The notes: generated by a model not told the origin, from the sequence alone. Positions 1 through 6,150 are shown, counted from the stretch's first letter. The stretch is DNA of 6,439 nt from Actinomycetota bacterium (GCA_018898235.1 JAHIJU010000327.1:1-6439); one strand, 5' to 3'. Translations and numbers: made by a program.

Positions 1-18
1 ATAGAGGGACAACTTCAT

Positions 19-119
19 GGTTCGCGGGAACCCACGCGCAGGCTGACCCACTGATGGGCGGGCCGACCGGGCTGGTCCCGTAGCGGCCGACGAGGCGCAC
101 GCTTGATCACCCGCGAACC
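19..119. repeat. 10-bp inverted repeat bracketing an 81-base segment
   Basis: GGTTCGCGGG at 19-28 is the exact reverse complement of CCCGCGAACC at 110-119. The left arm can instead fold locally: GGTTC at 19-23 pairs with GAACC at 28-32 around a GCGG loop, so the two folds exclude each other. The enclosed segment has further small pairings, such as CCCA/TGGG around 48-58. This could be the closing stem of a structured RNA, an operator pair, or chance in GC-rich DNA. I recognise no known riboswitch or small RNA family here. Confidence 0.35.
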
Positions 120-129
120 CGGAGTTTCT

Positions 130-163
130 GAACGGCGGCACCCGATGGCGGGGGCCGCCGTTC
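130..163 (+). terminator. Strong hairpin, likely intrinsic terminator
   Basis: GAACGGCGGC at 130-139 pairs perfectly with GCCGCCGTTC at 154-163. Inside the 14-base loop, CCC at 141-143 can pair with GGG at 150-152. The stem is followed by TTCTTCGT, a weak T-rich tail. It would end transcription arriving from the left before the malic enzyme promoter. No upstream + strand gene is identifiable in the window, so a role as a leader or bidirectional element is also possible. Confidence 0.55.
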
Positions 164-220
164 TTCGTCCGCGCCGCACGCCCGGGCCGCCCGACCACCC
201 CGGGCGCGGCCCCGCAGGGC

Positions 221-226
221 CACAAT
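221..226 (+). promoter_or_regulatory. Candidate -10 element for a leaderless malic enzyme mRNA
   Basis: CACAAT lies exactly six bases before the GTG start at 233. It keeps the A and final T of the actinobacterial TANNNT -10 motif, with C in place of the first T. At this spacing, transcription would begin at or next to the start codon. No purine-rich Shine-Dalgarno sequence stands before the GTG, and no good -35 hexamer is visible. Confidence 0.45.
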
Positions 227-232
227 GTCCCC

Positions 233-1672
233 GTGTCAGCGCCGAGCGTCTCCAATGCCATCACCGCACGCCTGCAGGTGCAGGCCCGTCCGACCGCGGT
301 GTCGGAGGTGACGACCGCGATCGAGCACGCCGGCGGCCTGGTCACGGCCCTCGACGTGGCCGGCTCGGGCAACGAGCAGATCCTGGTCGACGTCACCTGT
401 GCGACGCGGGACGACGAGCACGCCGCGCAGATCGTCGAGGTGCTCACGGCGCTGCCGGGCGTAAGCATCGGGCGGGTGAGCGACCGCACGTTCGCGCTGC
501 ACCTGGGCGGCAAGCTGGCGATCGAGGCGAAGGCGCCGCTGCGCAACCGCGAGGACCTGTCGATGGCCTACACCCCCGGCGTGGCCCGGGTGTGCGAGGC
601 GATCGCGGCCAACCCCGAGGAGGCCCGACGCCTCACCATCAAGCACAACATGATCGCGGTGGTCACCGACGGCACCGCGGTCCTGGGCCTGGGCAACATC
701 GGCCCGCTGGCAGCCCTTCCGGTGATGGAGGGCAAGGCCGTCCTGTTCAAGCGGTTCGCCGACATCGACGCGTTCCCGATCTGCCTGGACACCACCGACG
801 TCGACCAGATCGTCGAGACCGTCGTGGCGATCGCGCCGGTGTTCGCGGGGATCAACCTCGAGGACATCTCAGCGCCGCGCTGCTTCGAGGTCGAACGCCG
901 GCTGCGCGAACGCCTCGACATCCCGGTCTTCCACGACGACCAGCACGGCACCGCCATCGTCGTTGTCGCCGCACTGCTCAACGCCCTCAAGGTGGTCGGC
1001 AAGCGGATCGAGGACGTGCGCGTGGTGCTGTCCGGGGCCGGGGCCGCCGGGTCGGCCGTGCTCGGGCTGCTGCTGGCCGCGGGGGTGGACGACGTCGTCG
1101 TCGGCGACATCGAGGGCGTGGTCCACGCCGGACGCCCGGGCCTGAGCCCGAGCCTGGAGAAGACGGCCTCGATCACCAACCCGCGCGGTGTCACCGGAAC
1201 GATCTCCGATGCGCTGGTCGGGGCCGACGTGTTCATCGGCGTGAGCGCCCCCGATGTCATCACAGGGTCCGACGTGCAGCGGATGGCCCCCGACTCGATC
1301 GTGTTCGCCCTGGCCAACCCGCGCCCCGAGGTCGACCCGGACGAGGCGGCCAAGTACGCGGCCGTGGTCGGCACCGGCCGGAGCGACCATGCGAACCAGA
1401 TCAACAACGTGCTGGCGTTCCCCGGGGTGTTCCGCGGGCTGCTGGACGCCCAGTCCCGCACGGTGACCGACGGGATGCTGCTGGCCGCGGCCCGCGCGCT
1501 GGCCTCGGTGGTGAGCGACACCGAGCTCAACCCGACCTACATCGTGCCGAGCGTGTTCAACCCGGACGTCACCCCGGTGGTCGCCAAGGCCGTCGAACGC
1601 GCCGCCATGCTCGCCGACTCGACCCTGGTCGACGGCACCCCGTGGCCGTTCGCGCCACGGTTCCGGGGGTAG
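233..1672 (+). CDS. ACT-domain malic enzyme (malate to pyruvate), probably NAD-dependent
   Basis: This cytosolic enzyme decarboxylates (S)-malate oxidatively to pyruvate, CO2 and a reduced nicotinamide cofactor, linking the TCA cycle to pyruvate. Residues about 8-88 look like an ACT domain, a small ligand-binding regulatory fold. The malic N-domain follows, with the catalytic Tyr113 in MAYTPGVA, Lys168 in EGKAVLFKRF, and metal ligands in NLEDI (Glu210, Asp211) and FHDDQHGTA (Asp235/236). The nucleotide-binding domain starts near 260 with GAGAAG (268-273). Asp292 after the second strand favours NAD over NADP by analogy with other Rossmann folds. NNVLAFPG (391-398) is another family signature. 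The length of 479 fits short bacterial malic enzymes plus an ACT module. GTG 233 is preferred because the ACT domain begins at once and no better in-frame start lies upstream; an ATG at 225 is out of frame. The family call is firm; the cofactor and the ACT ligand are inferred. Confidence 0.95.
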   Translation: MSAPSVSNAITARLQVQARPTAVSEVTTAIEHAGGLVTALDVAGSGNEQILVDVTCATRDDEHAAQIVEVLTALPGVSIGRVSDRTFALHLGGKLAIEAKAPLRNREDLSMAYTPGVARVCEAIAANPEEARRLTIKHNMIAVVTDGTAVLGLGNIGPLAALPVMEGKAVLFKRFADIDAFPICLDTTDVDQIVETVVAIAPVFAGINLEDISAPRCFEVERRLRERLDIPVFHDDQHGTAIVVVAALLNALKVVGKRIEDVRVVLSGAGAAGSAVLGLLLAAGVDDVVVGDIEGVVHAGRPGLSPSLEKTASITNPRGVTGTISDALVGADVFIGVSAPDVITGSDVQRMAPDSIVFALANPRPEVDPDEAAKYAAVVGTGRSDHANQINNVLAFPGVFRGLLDAQSRTVTDGMLLAAARALASVVSDTELNPTYIVPSVFNPDVTPVVAKAVERAAMLADSTLVDGTPWPFAPRFRG

Positions 1673-1697
1673 CGGCACCCCAGGAGCCACCCGGGCC

Positions 1698-1706
1698 TGT
1701 GGACAA
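1698..1706 (-). promoter_or_regulatory. Exact actinobacterial-type DnaA box
   Basis: The minus strand reads TTGTCCACA, the DnaA-box form favoured in Streptomyces and mycobacteria. It lies in the 97-base gap after the malic enzyme, about 30 bases before the -10 element of the next gene. I found no second exact box in the window; 7-of-9 matches occur near 4194 and 4999. This is therefore not an origin. It could be a DnaA regulatory or titration site, or chance. Confidence 0.4.
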
Positions 1707-1730
1707 CCGCCCGCGGACGGCGTCGTCGCG

Positions 1731-1740
1731 ACCCTAGGGT
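1731..1740 (+). promoter_or_regulatory. Candidate -10 (TAGGGT) within a 10-bp palindrome
   Basis: ACCCTAGGGT is a perfect palindrome. Its right part, TAGGGT at 1735-1740, matches the actinobacterial -10 pattern TANNNT. It stands 29 bases before the ATG at 1770, giving a predicted leader of about 20 bases that contains the Shine-Dalgarno run at 1760-1767. There is no convincing -35 at 16-19 bases. The symmetry could let a dimeric regulator cover the -10 region, but no such regulator is in view. Confidence 0.4.
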
Positions 1741-1769
1741 GCGGCGGTCGTCGATCTCCAGGGGGAGCC

Positions 1770-4121
1770 ATGACCCGCCGCACGGGCGCCATCGCCGCCG
1801 TCCTCACCGTCCTCGCGGTGCTGGTCACCGCCGTCGCGCTGACCAGTCCGACCGACCGGGAAGGGCCCGGCTCACCGTCGGACGCAGGCTCCGGCTGGCG
1901 CGCCGTGGCCGTCGACGACGCGATGGTGCCCGCCGGGGAACGGATGGCCGGGACCGCGCTCGTGCCGTTCGCCCCGGGCAAGCCCGGCGTTGCGGCTGGT
2001 CGCCTGATACGGCCCGGGGCGGCCGGCGAGCTCGCCCTCTGGCAGATCCATCACGACGTGCGCTGGTCGGGGGCGCAGCTCGGTGTCCCCGAACCTGTCA
2101 CGTCCGTCGTGCTGGCCGGGAGCGACGATCTGGTGGCGGTGGCCGGGTCCACCTGGCAGGACGGTGCGGCCGGCACCTACCTCGTCACCTCGACGGACCG
2201 GTCAACCTGGCACCGGACGGCCCTCCCGCCCGAGGCCGACCGGATCGACCTGAGCACCGCGACCGTGGTGGGCGACGCGGTCTACGCGCTCGGCGAGGTG
2301 CGCGGCAGCGAGAGCGAACGGCTGCTCGTCGTGCGCGGAGACCAGGTCGCGATCCGCGAGCTGCCCGCCCCGGCCCCGTCGGAGGACCTCGCTGCGGTCG
2401 GTGTGGCCGGTGACGGTACGCACCTGCTGGTCGCCCTCCGGACGGTCTCGGGAGACACCTGGTCGAGCTCCGTCCTGCGGTCCGACGACGACGGCCTCAC
2501 CTGGTCCGCTCGACAGCACATCGACACCGACCCCGCTGCCTCCGTCTCGGCGCTGGTCCACGCCTCGGACGGGTGGCTGCTCGTCGGGTCGGTCCCCGCA
2601 CCGACCGACCCGACGCTCCGGGTGCCGCAGGCCTGGTCCTCGTCCGACGGTGCGGGGTGGGCGCGCGAGCAGGTCGACCCGCCCGACGGAGGGTGGTCGG
2701 ACGAGGACTCCCAGTGGTTCGGCTCGCTCGCGACCCGGGACGGTGCGGCGGCGGCGACCGTGACGACCGAGCTCTCGACCCGCACGTCCCTCTACGGCCG
2801 GACCGACCGGCGCTGGTCGCTCGTCACTGTCTCCGACCCGTTCACCGACGTCGAACCGTCCGCCCAGGTGACGATCACGCCGAACCTGGCCTCCTGGGTG
2901 GTGCGGCAGGGCGCGCGCAGCTCCGGGGTGTGGGAGTACATGACCGTGCTGCCGGAGTGGGCGCTCATCGACTCCGGGCAGTCGACCGACCCGGTGCATG
3001 AGACCACCGCCGGGCTGGGCCCAGGTGCGCTCTCGGCATCCCGTCCGATGATCGAGTCCGGTGCGACGGGGTGGCGGACCTGGAGCGTGTCCGGCCGCTT
3101 CGTGCTCGACGGCCAGAGCCTGGGCCAGGTGGACTGGCCGTCCCCGCTGCTCGACAAGGCCTCGTCGGTCTTCAGCGCCCAGCGCCCCGGAACCGACGAG
3201 GTTCTCTACGTCGGCTCCGGCTGGAGGGACACGCTCGACGGGCTGCGGCTGTACGGGGCGCTCACCCAGGGCGACGGCACCGCGAGCACGGTGGGCGGGA
3301 TCGCGACCGGCACGGCCCCCTGGGTCTCCGGTGCACTCGGTACCCGGGACGGGTGGGTGATCGTCGGCGGCCGCCGGGCCGAGGTGAACAGCTCCTCGGA
3401 CGACGAGCCCGTGGTGTGGTCCTCGCACGATGCGGTGTCCTGGGACGAGCCCGGGCCCGACGCGTTGGGCGTGCCGGGCCGGACGGGCGCGGTGCGCGGC
3501 GTCTGCGCTCTGCCGGACGGCTCGACGATCGCCGTGGGGTGGACCGGCACCGCGGGGCAGAACGGCACCACCGCCCAGCTGTGGACCCGCCACGACGACC
3601 AGTGGTCGACAGCCGCCCCGGTCACCGGCGACGGCTGGTTCTCCGGCTGCGCGTCGACACCGACCGGCACGCTCCTGACCGGCAGGGTCGGGGACGACCA
3701 GCTGTGGTTCAGCGCCGACGGCACCACCTGGTCCCCGGTGGGGCTGGCCACGGACGCCACACTCGGTACACCCGTCGCACTGGACGCCGACGGCCAGGTG
3801 AGCGGCGGCCCGGACGAGACCCGATGGCTGGTCGCTGTGGGCTCGGTGAACGAGGAGAGCTACCAGGGCACGGTGCTGTGGGTCTCCTCCGACGGGCGGC
3901 AGTGGGCCTGGAACCCCGTGCCGAGCCGGTCGCCCACGGACTCGGGCGTCGTGGTCCCGGCCGACGGCGGGCCCCTGGTCGTCGTCGACGCCGAGGGCGG
4001 TGCCCAGGCATGGCAGCTGACGGACGCCCAGACCCGGTTCGCGGCGCTCGCGGCGGCAGCCACCACGGCCGCCGCCACCGGCAGCCCGGAGGCCACCACC
4101 TCCACGGCTTTCGTCCCATGA
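1770..4121 (+). CDS. Exported Asp-box (BNR-like) repeat protein, probable beta-propeller
   Basis: I do not recognise a named family. The N-terminus (MTRR, then hydrophobic residues about 6-24) is a signal peptide or membrane anchor. There is no lipobox cysteine, so a lipoprotein is unlikely. The body carries repeated Asp-box-like turns (S-x-D-x-G-x-T-W): TSTDRSTW (140-147), SDDDGLTW (238-245, canonical), SSSDGAGW (290-297), SSHDAVSW (551-558), TRHDDQW (606-612), SADGTTW (648-654) and SSDGRQW (706-712), with a weaker one near 343-349. Strand-like LLVGS or WVIVGG segments alternate with them. This is typical of sialidase-type or photosystem-stability-factor-type beta-propellers. The gap between about 300 and 545 suggests two blades sets or an insertion. 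The only cysteines are Cys579 and Cys627, which could form a disulfide. The last 25 residues are Ala/Thr-rich and probably disordered. I see no sialidase catalytic set, so enzyme activity should not be assumed. The start is set by AGGGGGAG just before ATG. Confidence 0.85.
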   Translation: MTRRTGAIAAVLTVLAVLVTAVALTSPTDREGPGSPSDAGSGWRAVAVDDAMVPAGERMAGTALVPFAPGKPGVAAGRLIRPGAAGELALWQIHHDVRWSGAQLGVPEPVTSVVLAGSDDLVAVAGSTWQDGAAGTYLVTSTDRSTWHRTALPPEADRIDLSTATVVGDAVYALGEVRGSESERLLVVRGDQVAIRELPAPAPSEDLAAVGVAGDGTHLLVALRTVSGDTWSSSVLRSDDDGLTWSARQHIDTDPAASVSALVHASDGWLLVGSVPAPTDPTLRVPQAWSSSDGAGWAREQVDPPDGGWSDEDSQWFGSLATRDGAAAATVTTELSTRTSLYGRTDRRWSLVTVSDPFTDVEPSAQVTITPNLASWVVRQGARSSGVWEYMTVLPEWALIDSGQSTDPVHETTAGLGPGALSASRPMIESGATGWRTWSVSGRFVLDGQSLGQVDWPSPLLDKASSVFSAQRPGTDEVLYVGSGWRDTLDGLRLYGALTQGDGTASTVGGIATGTAPWVSGALGTRDGWVIVGGRRAEVNSSSDDEPVVWSSHDAVSWDEPGPDALGVPGRTGAVRGVCALPDGSTIAVGWTGTAGQNGTTAQLWTRHDDQWSTAAPVTGDGWFSGCASTPTGTLLTGRVGDDQLWFSADGTTWSPVGLATDATLGTPVALDADGQVSGGPDETRWLVAVGSVNEESYQGTVLWVSSDGRQWAWNPVPSRSPTDSGVVVPADGGPLVVVDAEGGAQAWQLTDAQTRFAALAAAATTAAATGSPEATTSTAFVP

Positions 4122-4140
4122 CCTCAGCCCCGTCGTCCGG

Positions 4141-4146
4141 CAGGCT
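4141..4146 (+). promoter_or_regulatory. Candidate -10 element for a leaderless FNT gene
   Basis: CAGGCT lies six bases before the GTG at 4153, the same geometry as CACAAT before the malic enzyme. Like that element it matches TANNNT except for the first base. It is in the 31-base gap after the propeller gene, so the transporter could be read from its own leaderless transcript as well as by read-through. The GGGG run at 4147-4150 is too close to the start to be a good ribosome binding site. No -35 is evident. Confidence 0.35.
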
Positions 4147-4152
4147 GGGGCA

Positions 4153-5016
4153 GTGCTGAGCATCCCCGCTGCCGTCCGCGGCCAGGCCGACGCGGCCGTC
4201 CACAAGCTCGACCTCACGGCAACGCCCGGCGTGTTCCTGGTGCGCACCATGCTGGCCGGCGCCTACATCGGCATCGGCGTGCTCATCATGGTCACCGCGG
4301 GCGGGCCGCTCGTGCAGGCCGGGTCGCCCTGGGCGCCGCTGGTCCAGGGGCTGGTGTTCGGGGTCGCACTCACCATCGTCGTGATCGCCGGTGCCGAGCT
4401 CGCGACCTCGGCCATGATGATCCTCACCCAGGGCGCGCTGGCCCGCGTGGTGCGAGTGCGCCGAGCAGCCGGGGTGCTGCTCGCGGTCATGGGCGGGAAC
4501 CTGCTGGGCGCATTCGTGTTCGCCCTGCTGCTGCAGGCCTCGGGCGTGCTGGCGCCGACGACCGCCGCCGGCAAGACCATCGCCGCGATGATCGAGCACA
4601 AGGCCGCCGAGACCAACGCCCAGCTGTTCGTCCGCGGCATCCTGTGCAACCTGCTGGTCTGCCTGGCGATCTGGTGCGCCGGGCGGCTGGAGTCGGAGGG
4701 CGCGCGGATCGCCGTCGTCTTCGCCTGCGTCATGGTGTTCATCACCTCCGGTTTCGAGCACGTCGTGGCCAACATGACGACGTTCTCGTTCGGGCTGCTC
4801 GCGGGGCTGCCGGGCGCGACCGTCACCGAGTTCGCGCGCAACGTCGTGGCCGTGGGGCTGGGCAACCTCGTCGGCGGTGGCCTGCTGGTCGGCGCGGCCT
4901 ACGCCTACGGCTCGACCCCGCGGCGCGGCGCAGCACCCGCTGCGGCGGACGCGACCGTCGCCGCCGCGGCCGTCCGCGCGGTCGACGAGCCCGAGACCGC
5001 CGTCCACACGCACTGA
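4153..5016 (+). CDS. Formate/nitrite transporter (FNT) family channel
   Basis: FNT proteins are pentameric inner-membrane channels for small monovalent anions (formate, nitrite, hydrosulfide, acetate or lactate). Six hydrophobic segments are visible: about 28-50, 66-98 (broken), 105-128, 160-178, 186-216 (broken) and 229-252. The broken second helix carries GAELATS (80-86), the omega-loop signature. GILCNLLVCLAIW (162-174) is a family hallmark. GFEHVVANM (200-208) holds the central pore histidine, His203, equivalent to FocA His209. Lys150 in EHKAAE matches the conserved vestibule lysine. The length of 287 is usual, with an Ala-rich tail after about 255. The GTG start leaves the expected amphipathic N-terminal helix (about 1-25). 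The substrate cannot be read from the sequence: no nitrite reductase, formate dehydrogenase or pyruvate formate-lyase gene is in view. Nearby acs and malic enzyme make an organic acid plausible, but that is inference. Confidence 0.93.
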   Translation: MLSIPAAVRGQADAAVHKLDLTATPGVFLVRTMLAGAYIGIGVLIMVTAGGPLVQAGSPWAPLVQGLVFGVALTIVVIAGAELATSAMMILTQGALARVVRVRRAAGVLLAVMGGNLLGAFVFALLLQASGVLAPTTAAGKTIAAMIEHKAAETNAQLFVRGILCNLLVCLAIWCAGRLESEGARIAVVFACVMVFITSGFEHVVANMTTFSFGLLAGLPGATVTEFARNVVAVGLGNLVGGGLLVGAAYAYGSTPRRGAAPAAADATVAAAAVRAVDEPETAVHTH

Positions 5017-5025
5017 CCCGAGGGA

Positions 5026-5065
5026 GTTCGGCCGCACACCGCCGGACCGCGCAGCGGGGCCGAAC
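5026..5065 (+). terminator. Stem-loop just after the FNT stop, candidate terminator
   Basis: GTTCGGCC at 5026-5033 pairs with GGCCGAAC at 5058-5065. Inside, CCGC at 5047-5050 can pair with GCGG at 5054-5057. The hairpin begins nine bases after the stop codon. It has no T-tract, so it would be a stem-only type of terminator or a 3'-end stabiliser. Confidence 0.45.
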
Positions 5066-5070
5066 ACCCG

Positions 5071-5117
5071 CGCCCGCACACCGGCGCCCGCACCCTCCGT
5101 CGGCGCACCGCCCGCAC
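5071..5117. repeat. Three direct copies of CGCCCGCAC
   Basis: The 9-mer CGCCCGCAC occurs at 5071-5079, 5085-5093 and 5109-5117. The starts are 14 and 24 bases apart, in a C-rich, T-poor stretch of the gap between the FNT gene and the next gene. The copies overlap the arm and loop of the stem-loop at 5083-5139. They could be protein-binding sites, or low-complexity drift. Confidence 0.4.
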
Positions 5118-5139
5118 CACCTGCGCCGACACGGGCGCC
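5083..5139. other. Two-tier stem-loop with 8-bp and 9-bp perfect arms
   Basis: The outer arm GGCGCCCG (5083-5090) pairs with CGGGCGCC (5132-5139). The inner arm GTCGGCGCA (5099-5107) pairs with TGCGCCGAC (5122-5130). An asymmetric internal loop (eight bases left, one right) separates them, and the apical loop has 14 bases. It sits 30 bases before the -10 element of the next gene. It may terminate transcription, form a small structured RNA, or act as DNA. No known RNA family is recognised. Confidence 0.45.
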
Positions 5140-5168
5140 AACGAGGGGCGGCGGCGGGTGCTTCCGCC

Positions 5169-5174
5169 TAGCGT
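5169..5174 (+). promoter_or_regulatory. Candidate -10 element (TAGCGT)
   Basis: TAGCGT matches TANNNT and lies 39 bases before the GTG at 5214. It gives a predicted leader of about 33 bases containing GGAGGA at 5205-5210. No -35 hexamer is clear. CCTCC at 5199-5203 directly precedes the complementary GGAGG at 5205-5209, so the ribosome site could be weakly masked, but a one-base gap allows only a partial fold. Confidence 0.4.
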
Positions 5175-5213
5175 GGGGAGGCCAGGTGACGACCGACACC
5201 TCCCGGAGGATCC

Positions 5214-6083
5214 GTGACCGAGCCCAGCGCCGGAAGCCCGACCGCCCGTCCCGACGGGGAGACCCCCGTCGCGCCCGACGTCGACCCGGCGGTGACCGGG
5301 GACGACGCCGCCCGCCACGCCGCCGCACGTCCGACGCCGGTCCCGCCCGGCCCAGCTCCCACCGAGGTCTTGCAGCCCACGGCGGCCGAGCCCGCATCGA
5401 AGGCCACGGCTGCGGCGGTGCTCGGCACCGCGTCGCCGAACACCGCCGCAGCAGCCGAGAGCCCCGCGCCTGCCGGCCCACCCGCACCCGCGCCGCAGGC
5501 GCCGCCCGTCCCGCAGGCCGCGCCCGTCCTGCCGCCCGCCGGTGCCCCCGCCCCCGTCCCGCCCGACGGTGAGACCGGTTTCGACTTCCCGGACCCGCAC
5601 CCACCCGCCGCACCGGGCGTCTGGTCGCATGTGCTCGGCGTGCTCGTGGGTCTGGTGCTCGCACCGGTCGGCGCGCTCGCGCTGCTGCTCGGCCAGTCGC
5701 GCATCCTGGTGGTCCAGGCCGACCACTGGGACGGCGACGTCGAGGGACTCGGGATAGCCCTGGTCGCCGTCGGCGCCCTGCTCCTGGCGGCGCTCCTGCT
5801 GCTCGGGATCTGGACCGCCGCCGCGCCGATCACCGGCGGTGGCGTGCTGCTGCTCGTCGGTCTTCCCGCGCTCCTGGCACCCGGGTTCACCTCACGCCAG
5901 ACCCTGGTGCTCGTCGACCCCGAGGGCTGGCACGCGACCATCACACAGACCGTCGTCGCCGGCACCTCGGGCACCCTGCTGCTCGCCGGGCTGCTCCTGC
6001 TGGTCGCCGGGCTCGTGGCCGCGGCCGCACGGCGCCGGGGGCTGCGCCTGGGCGCGTTCCGCGAACGGCACCGCGCGGCCTGA
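5214..6083 (+). CDS. Four-helix membrane protein with a long Pro/Ala-rich N-terminal tail
   Basis: I do not recognise a named family. Residues 1 to about 135 are rich in Pro, Ala and acidic residues with many AP and PP pairs, and are predicted disordered and probably cytosolic. There is no signal peptide before this tail. Hydrophobic helices follow at about 138-159, 177-199, 203-223 and 248-271. The C-terminus is basic (ARRRGLRLGAFRERHR, 272-287), consistent with a cytoplasmic end by the positive-inside rule. The loop at 160-176 (GQSRILVVQADHW) and the one at 224-247 (with DPEGWH) would then face outside. No catalytic motif is seen. The start is GTG with GGAGGA four bases upstream. A start nearer the helices cannot be excluded, but the tail keeps G/C third positions and follows a strong ribosome site. 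It may be an actinobacterial conserved hypothetical protein encoded beside acs; no role can be assigned. Confidence 0.8.
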   Translation: MTEPSAGSPTARPDGETPVAPDVDPAVTGDDAARHAAARPTPVPPGPAPTEVLQPTAAEPASKATAAAVLGTASPNTAAAAESPAPAGPPAPAPQAPPVPQAAPVLPPAGAPAPVPPDGETGFDFPDPHPPAAPGVWSHVLGVLVGLVLAPVGALALLLGQSRILVVQADHWDGDVEGLGIALVAVGALLLAALLLLGIWTAAAPITGGGVLLLVGLPALLAPGFTSRQTLVLVDPEGWHATITQTVVAGTSGTLLLAGLLLLVAGLVAAAARRRGLRLGAFRERHRAA

Positions 6084-6125
6084 GCGCCTCCGCCGGGCGA
6101 TCGACGAAAACCACTTCGCCATCTA

Positions 6126-6146
6126 GGCCGAAAGTCCCGACGGGAC
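6126..6146. promoter_or_regulatory. DosR/OsdR-like site overlapping the -35 region of acs
   Basis: On the minus strand, 6138-6126 reads GGGACTTTCGGCC. Its GGGACT half is an exact match to the DosR (DevR) consensus TTSGGGACTWWAGTCCCSAA; by my alignment 14 of 20 positions agree, and the other half is degenerate. A second symmetry, GTCCC-GAC-GGGAC, spans 6134-6146. The site covers where a -35 would be for the TAGTCT element at 6151, a usual position for a DosR-type activator. Confidence 0.4.
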
Positions 6147-6150
6147 GGGC

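Noticed and set aside
1..18. Possible divergent gene starting with ATG on the minus strand at 16-18, reading MKLSLY off the left edge
   Set aside because: Only six codons are visible. There is no ribosome binding site and no TANNNT element on that strand. It cannot be supported, although the codon pattern is compatible.
1..83. Tail of an upstream + strand gene ending at TGA 44-46, TGA 52-54 or TAG 81-83
   Set aside because: No frame shows a convincing protein end, and the first 20 bases are AT-richer than coding DNA here. The hairpin at 130-163 hints at an upstream transcript but does not choose a frame.
1..232. tRNA or known riboswitch in the left-end noncoding stretch
   Set aside because: No cloverleaf with T-arm and anticodon arm spacing fits, and none of the riboswitch consensus cores I know is present.
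1666..1681. Hairpin GGGGT/ACCCC over the malic enzyme stop codon as a terminator
   Set aside because: It has only five base pairs, overlaps the coding end and has no T-tract. Such stems are common by chance at this GC content.
103..1737. Long + strand open frame of 544 codons covering the malic enzyme region in another frame
   Set aside because: Its translation is Arg/Gly/Pro-rich with no domain, as expected from a shifted frame in GC-rich DNA. The overlapping 233-1672 frame has the full set of malic enzyme motifs.
2202..4250. 682-codon minus-strand open frame opposite the propeller gene, plus other antisense frames (e.g. 3709-5664, 5168-6436)
   Set aside because: These are compositional shadows of + strand genes. 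They have low-complexity translations and no recognisable domains.
6096..6120. GGCGA/TCGCC stem after the four-helix protein gene as a terminator
   Set aside because: A five-base-pair stem with a 15-base loop and no T-tract is too weak to call.
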